NCBI RefSeq assembly: GCF_018336975.1
Contig: NZ_CP025572.1
Coordinates: 579,155 to 643,154 of the forward strand
Direction of reading: 5' to 3'
Length of the DNA: 64,000 bases
Source of the DNA: Marinomonas sp. CT5
GTDB taxonomy: Bacteria > Pseudomonadota > Gammaproteobacteria > Pseudomonadales > Marinomonadaceae
Below the pieces are notes generated by a model that was not told the DNA's origin, searched no databases, and saw only the letters and a program-made list of their open reading frames with translations. This document shows positions 61,686 to 64,000 of the stretch, piece by piece. The position numbers and the translations under genes were made by a program. Numbering within the stretch: position 1 is the stretch's first letter; each line of letters starts with the position of its first letter.

Positions 61686-63329
61686 TTACGGTTTTAAGAC
61701 AAGTAGATATAAACCTACAAAAAACAGTCCCAAAGTAGTGATGTCTGCGTCTCTTATATGTGACATAGAAGTTGGGTCAGTAATAATCCAAGCCGCCCCT
61801 AAACTCAATATACCAAGCACACGGAAAGGAAGATTTTGTCTATTCTTTTTCAGTTCCTTACCAAGTTCCTTGATGGTTTTTGTTTGCGCTTCCATACGCT
61901 CTTCTTGGTGCGACATTTGTGATAGCGCTGTGAAGACTAAATTAGGAATCTGGGGGAGCTGACCTGCCCATTGAGGGGCTTGCTTGCGCACCTCTTCCAT
62001 GACGCGCTTTGGCCCCATTTGCTCTCGCATCCAGCGTTCAAGGAAAGGCTTCGCTGTTACCCAGAGGTCTAGGTCTGGATAAAGTTGGCGACCTAAGCCT
62101 TCTATATTTAATAGGGTTTTTTCCAACAAGACTAATTGAGGCTGAACTTCCATATTAAACCGACGAGCGGTTTGGAATAAACCAATAAGCACTTGGCCAA
62201 AAGAAATATCTTTAAGTGGTTTGGCAAACATAGGCTCACAAACACTGCGGATAGCCGATTCAAAAGCATGCACTGGTGTGCCTTTAGGAACCCAGCCGCT
62301 CTCAACGTGAAGTTCTGCTACCATGCGATAATCACGTTGAAAAAAAGCTAACAAGTTGCGTGCTAAGTAGCTCTTATCTGCATCATCTAGGCTACCCATA
62401 ATGGCGCAGTCAATGGCTATATATTTCGGCTTTTGAGGATTGCTAACGTCAACAAATATATTGCCTGGGTGCATGTCTGCATGGAAAAAACTGTGTGAAA
62501 ACACTTGAGTGAAAAATATTTCAACACCTCGTTCGGCTAGACATTTCATGTCCACATTAGCCTTGTTTAATGCTGCTATATCAGCAACTGGAATACCTGA
62601 AATACGTTCCATTACCATGACATTTCGATGGCTAAAATCCCAGTAGACTTGTGGCACATATAGCAAATCAGAATCAGTAAAATTACGTTGTAATAGTCCT
62701 GTGTTGCCAGCTTCTTTAGCAAGATCTAGCTCATCTAGTATCGTGTACTCGTAGTCTGTTACGACTTCAACAGGCCTTAAGCGACGACCATCAGCACTTA
62801 AATTAGCGATCATATGCGCTAAGGTGTAGAGCAAGCTAATGTCTTTGCTAATGGTTCTTTCAATCTTTGGTCGAATAACCTTGACTACCACATCTTCGCC
62901 AGAGTGAAGTTTGGCTGTATGAACTTGCGCAATGGAAGCAGAAGCTAAGGGCGTGGATGAGAATTCAGCAAACAGTTCAGATACCGGCGCTTGCAGATCT
63001 CTTTCAATAATAGCTTGAGCAACATGGCCAGGAAACGCTGGAACTTTATCCTGTAGCCGTGCGAGTTCATCAGCAATATCATCGTCTAATAAGTCACGGC
63101 GAGTGGACAAGATTTGCCCAAATTTAACAAAGATAGGACCTAAAGATTCAAGAGCAAGGCGAAGACGCTCGCCCTTGTTTTTGCTGGCCTGCTTTCTTCC
63201 GACTAAACAAATAAGGCCAAGCGTATAGCGAAGATACCAAGGCAGTAAATTTAGCGGAATAAATACATCGAGTCGGAAGCGCACAACAGTATAAATTATG
63301 CGTATTAAGCGGAAACTACTGGTGAACAT
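61686..63329 (-). CDS. ubiB: Ubiquinone biosynthesis protein kinase-like UbiB
   Basis: The 547-residue protein has the ADCK/UbiB signature [18 protein letters not shown] (KxGQ motif), [11 protein letters not shown] (Ala-rich loop in place of a Gly-rich loop), [13 protein letters not shown] and the AIDCAIMG metal site. Two C-terminal membrane helices ([20 protein letters not shown] and [14 protein letters not shown]) anchor it. It is an atypical ATPase needed for ubiquinone assembly. It starts 2 bases after the ubiE stop, with no ubiJ gene between them. Confidence 0.96.
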   Translation of the reverse strand: MFTSSFRLIRIIYTVVRFRLDVFIPLNLLPWYLRYTLGLICLVGRKQASKNKGERLRLALESLGPIFVKFGQILSTRRDLLDDDIADELARLQDKVPAFPGHVAQAIIERDLQAPVSELFAEFSSTPLASASIAQVHTAKLHSGEDVVVKVIRPKIERTISKDISLLYTLAHMIANLSADGRRLRPVEVVTDYEYTILDELDLAKEAGNTGLLQRNFTDSDLLYVPQVYWDFSHRNVMVMERISGIPVADIAALNKANVDMKCLAERGVEIFFTQVFSHSFFHADMHPGNIFVDVSNPQKPKYIAIDCAIMGSLDDADKSYLARNLLAFFQRDYRMVAELHVESGWVPKGTPVHAFESAIRSVCEPMFAKPLKDISFGQVLIGLFQTARRFNMEVQPQLVLLEKTLLNIEGLGRQLYPDLDLWVTAKPFLERWMREQMGPKRVMEEVRKQAPQWAGQLPQIPNLVFTALSQMSHQEERMEAQTKTIKELGKELKKNRQNLPFRVLGILSLGAAWIITDPTSMSHIRDADITTLGLFFVGLYLLVLKP

Positions 63330-63331
63330 AG

Positions 63332-64000
63332 TTAAAATTTAAATCCTTTATGGAGCGCAACGATGCCGCCAGTTAAATTTTGGTAGCTAGTACGTTCGAA
63401 TCCTACTTCGTCCATCATGCCTTTTAACGTTTCTTGGTCTGGGTGCATGCGAATTGATTCAGCAAGATAACGGTAGCTTTCAGAGTCATTTGCGATCAGT
63501 TTGCCCATTGCTGGTAGCAAACGGAAAGAATACTGGTCGTAGACCTGAGATAAAAGTTCTGATTCCGGTTTGGAGAACTCTAGCACCAATAAACGACCAC
63601 CGGGTTTAAGAACTCGGTACATAGAAGCAAGTGCTTTGGACTTGTCGGTGACATTGCGTAAGCCAAAGGCGATAGTAATACAGTCGAAGGTATCATCTGG
63701 GAAAGGTAGTGCTTCCGCATTGGCTTGGACAAATTTGACGTTGCCTACAATGCCTTGATTGGCCAATTTATCACGGCCTACTTTTAGCATAGAATCATTT
63801 ATATCTGCTAAGATAACCTGTCCTTCAGAACCAACAAGGCGTGAGAATTTAACGGTTAAATCGCCTGTGCCTCCTGCAATATCAAGGACACAGTTTCCTG
63901 CTCTAACACCAGATTGACTAATTGTGTGTCGCTTCCATAGACGATGAATACCACCTGACATTAAATCATTCATAATGTCGTATTTTGCTGCTACGGAGTG
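63332..64000 (-). CDS. ubiE: Ubiquinone/menaquinone methyltransferase UbiE (5' end outside window)
   Basis: The methyltransferase has [20 protein letters not shown] (SAM motif I), [34 protein letters not shown] and LESIRMHP-like [15 protein letters not shown] near the end. The frame stays open to the window edge: codons 63974-64000 read HSVAAKYDI, which matches the conserved FHSVAxKYDxMNDLMS, so the internal ATG at 63973 is not the start. About 28 N-terminal residues lie outside. It methylates C2 of the quinone ring in aerobic respiration. Confidence 0.96.
   Translation of the reverse strand, partial: HSVAAKYDIMNDLMSGGIHRLWKRHTISQSGVRAGNCVLDIAGGTGDLTVKFSRLVGSEGQVILADINDSMLKVGRDKLANQGIVGNVKFVQANAEALPFPDDTFDCITIAFGLRNVTDKSKALASMYRVLKPGGRLLVLEFSKPESELLSQVYDQYSFRLLPAMGKLIANDSESYRYLAESIRMHPDQETLKGMMDEVGFERTSYQNLTGGIVALHKGFKF

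Overview
The window looks like chromosomal DNA from a marine gammaproteobacterium of the Oceanospirillales, most like Marinomonas. This is an inference from AT-leaning base composition, TRAP transport, a Pseudomonas-like pipecolate locus, a pobR/pobA pair, the glnA-ntrB-ntrC block and the ubiE-ubiB-hisE-tatABC order. It is gene-dense. I saw no rRNA, tRNA, CRISPR array, transposase or prophage. Most genes belong to known families. The novelty lies in odd active sites, small unlisted genes, regulatory wiring and one AT-rich orphan gene.

Layout. 1-8.9 kb: a cut-off sensor kinase with its NarL-type regulator, a DapF-fold protein with both catalytic cysteines replaced by serine, a GH114-like secreted protein, a Dabb protein, a DJ-1/PfpI protein divergent from a LysR regulator, a chemotaxis receptor, a small membrane protein and a Ser-type isochorismatase-fold protein. 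8.9-12.5 kb: fecBCDE behind a Fur-box-like site, without fecA or fecIR. 12.6-17.5 kb: a gluconate module (gntR, gntK and a TRAP transporter) with three GntR-type operators. 17.6-24.4 kb: a cNMP/CBS/nucleotidyltransferase protein coupled to an exonuclease, an orphan membrane-anchored protein, an LpxH-like phosphatase, an EAL-CBS-GGDEF protein and a 61-residue small protein. 24.5-26.9 kb: pobR/pobA for 4-hydroxybenzoate.

27-30.5 kb: a small CPxC membrane protein and three lipoproteins (COG3014-type, LpoB-like, LPP20-like). 30.6-31.9 kb: rhodanese, grxC and secB. 32-37 kb: L-pipecolate/lysine catabolism (short DUF1338 protein, LysR, amaB, amaA). 38-43.3 kb: gpmI, envC, ctpA and a divergent polysaccharide deacetylase whose start looks frame-disrupted. 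43.7-48.8 kb: livJHMGF behind a sigma-54-type promoter. 48.9-54.6 kb: tsaC, a DUF3461 gene and ntrC-ntrB-glnA with NtrC-type palindromes. 54.6-64 kb: thiI, typA, dtd, an ornithine cyclodeaminase-family gene, tatCBA, hisE, ubiB and a ubiE that runs off the window.

Two themes connect the genes. Nitrogen supply is one: ntrBC, glnA, a sigma-54-type liv promoter and amino acid catabolism lie within about 22 kb. Carbon scavenging is the other: gluconate by TRAP transport, 4-hydroxybenzoate and pipecolate, each with its own regulator beside it. Start codons were moved inward from the longest reading frame wherever a Shine-Dalgarno sequence, signal peptide or family length argued for it.
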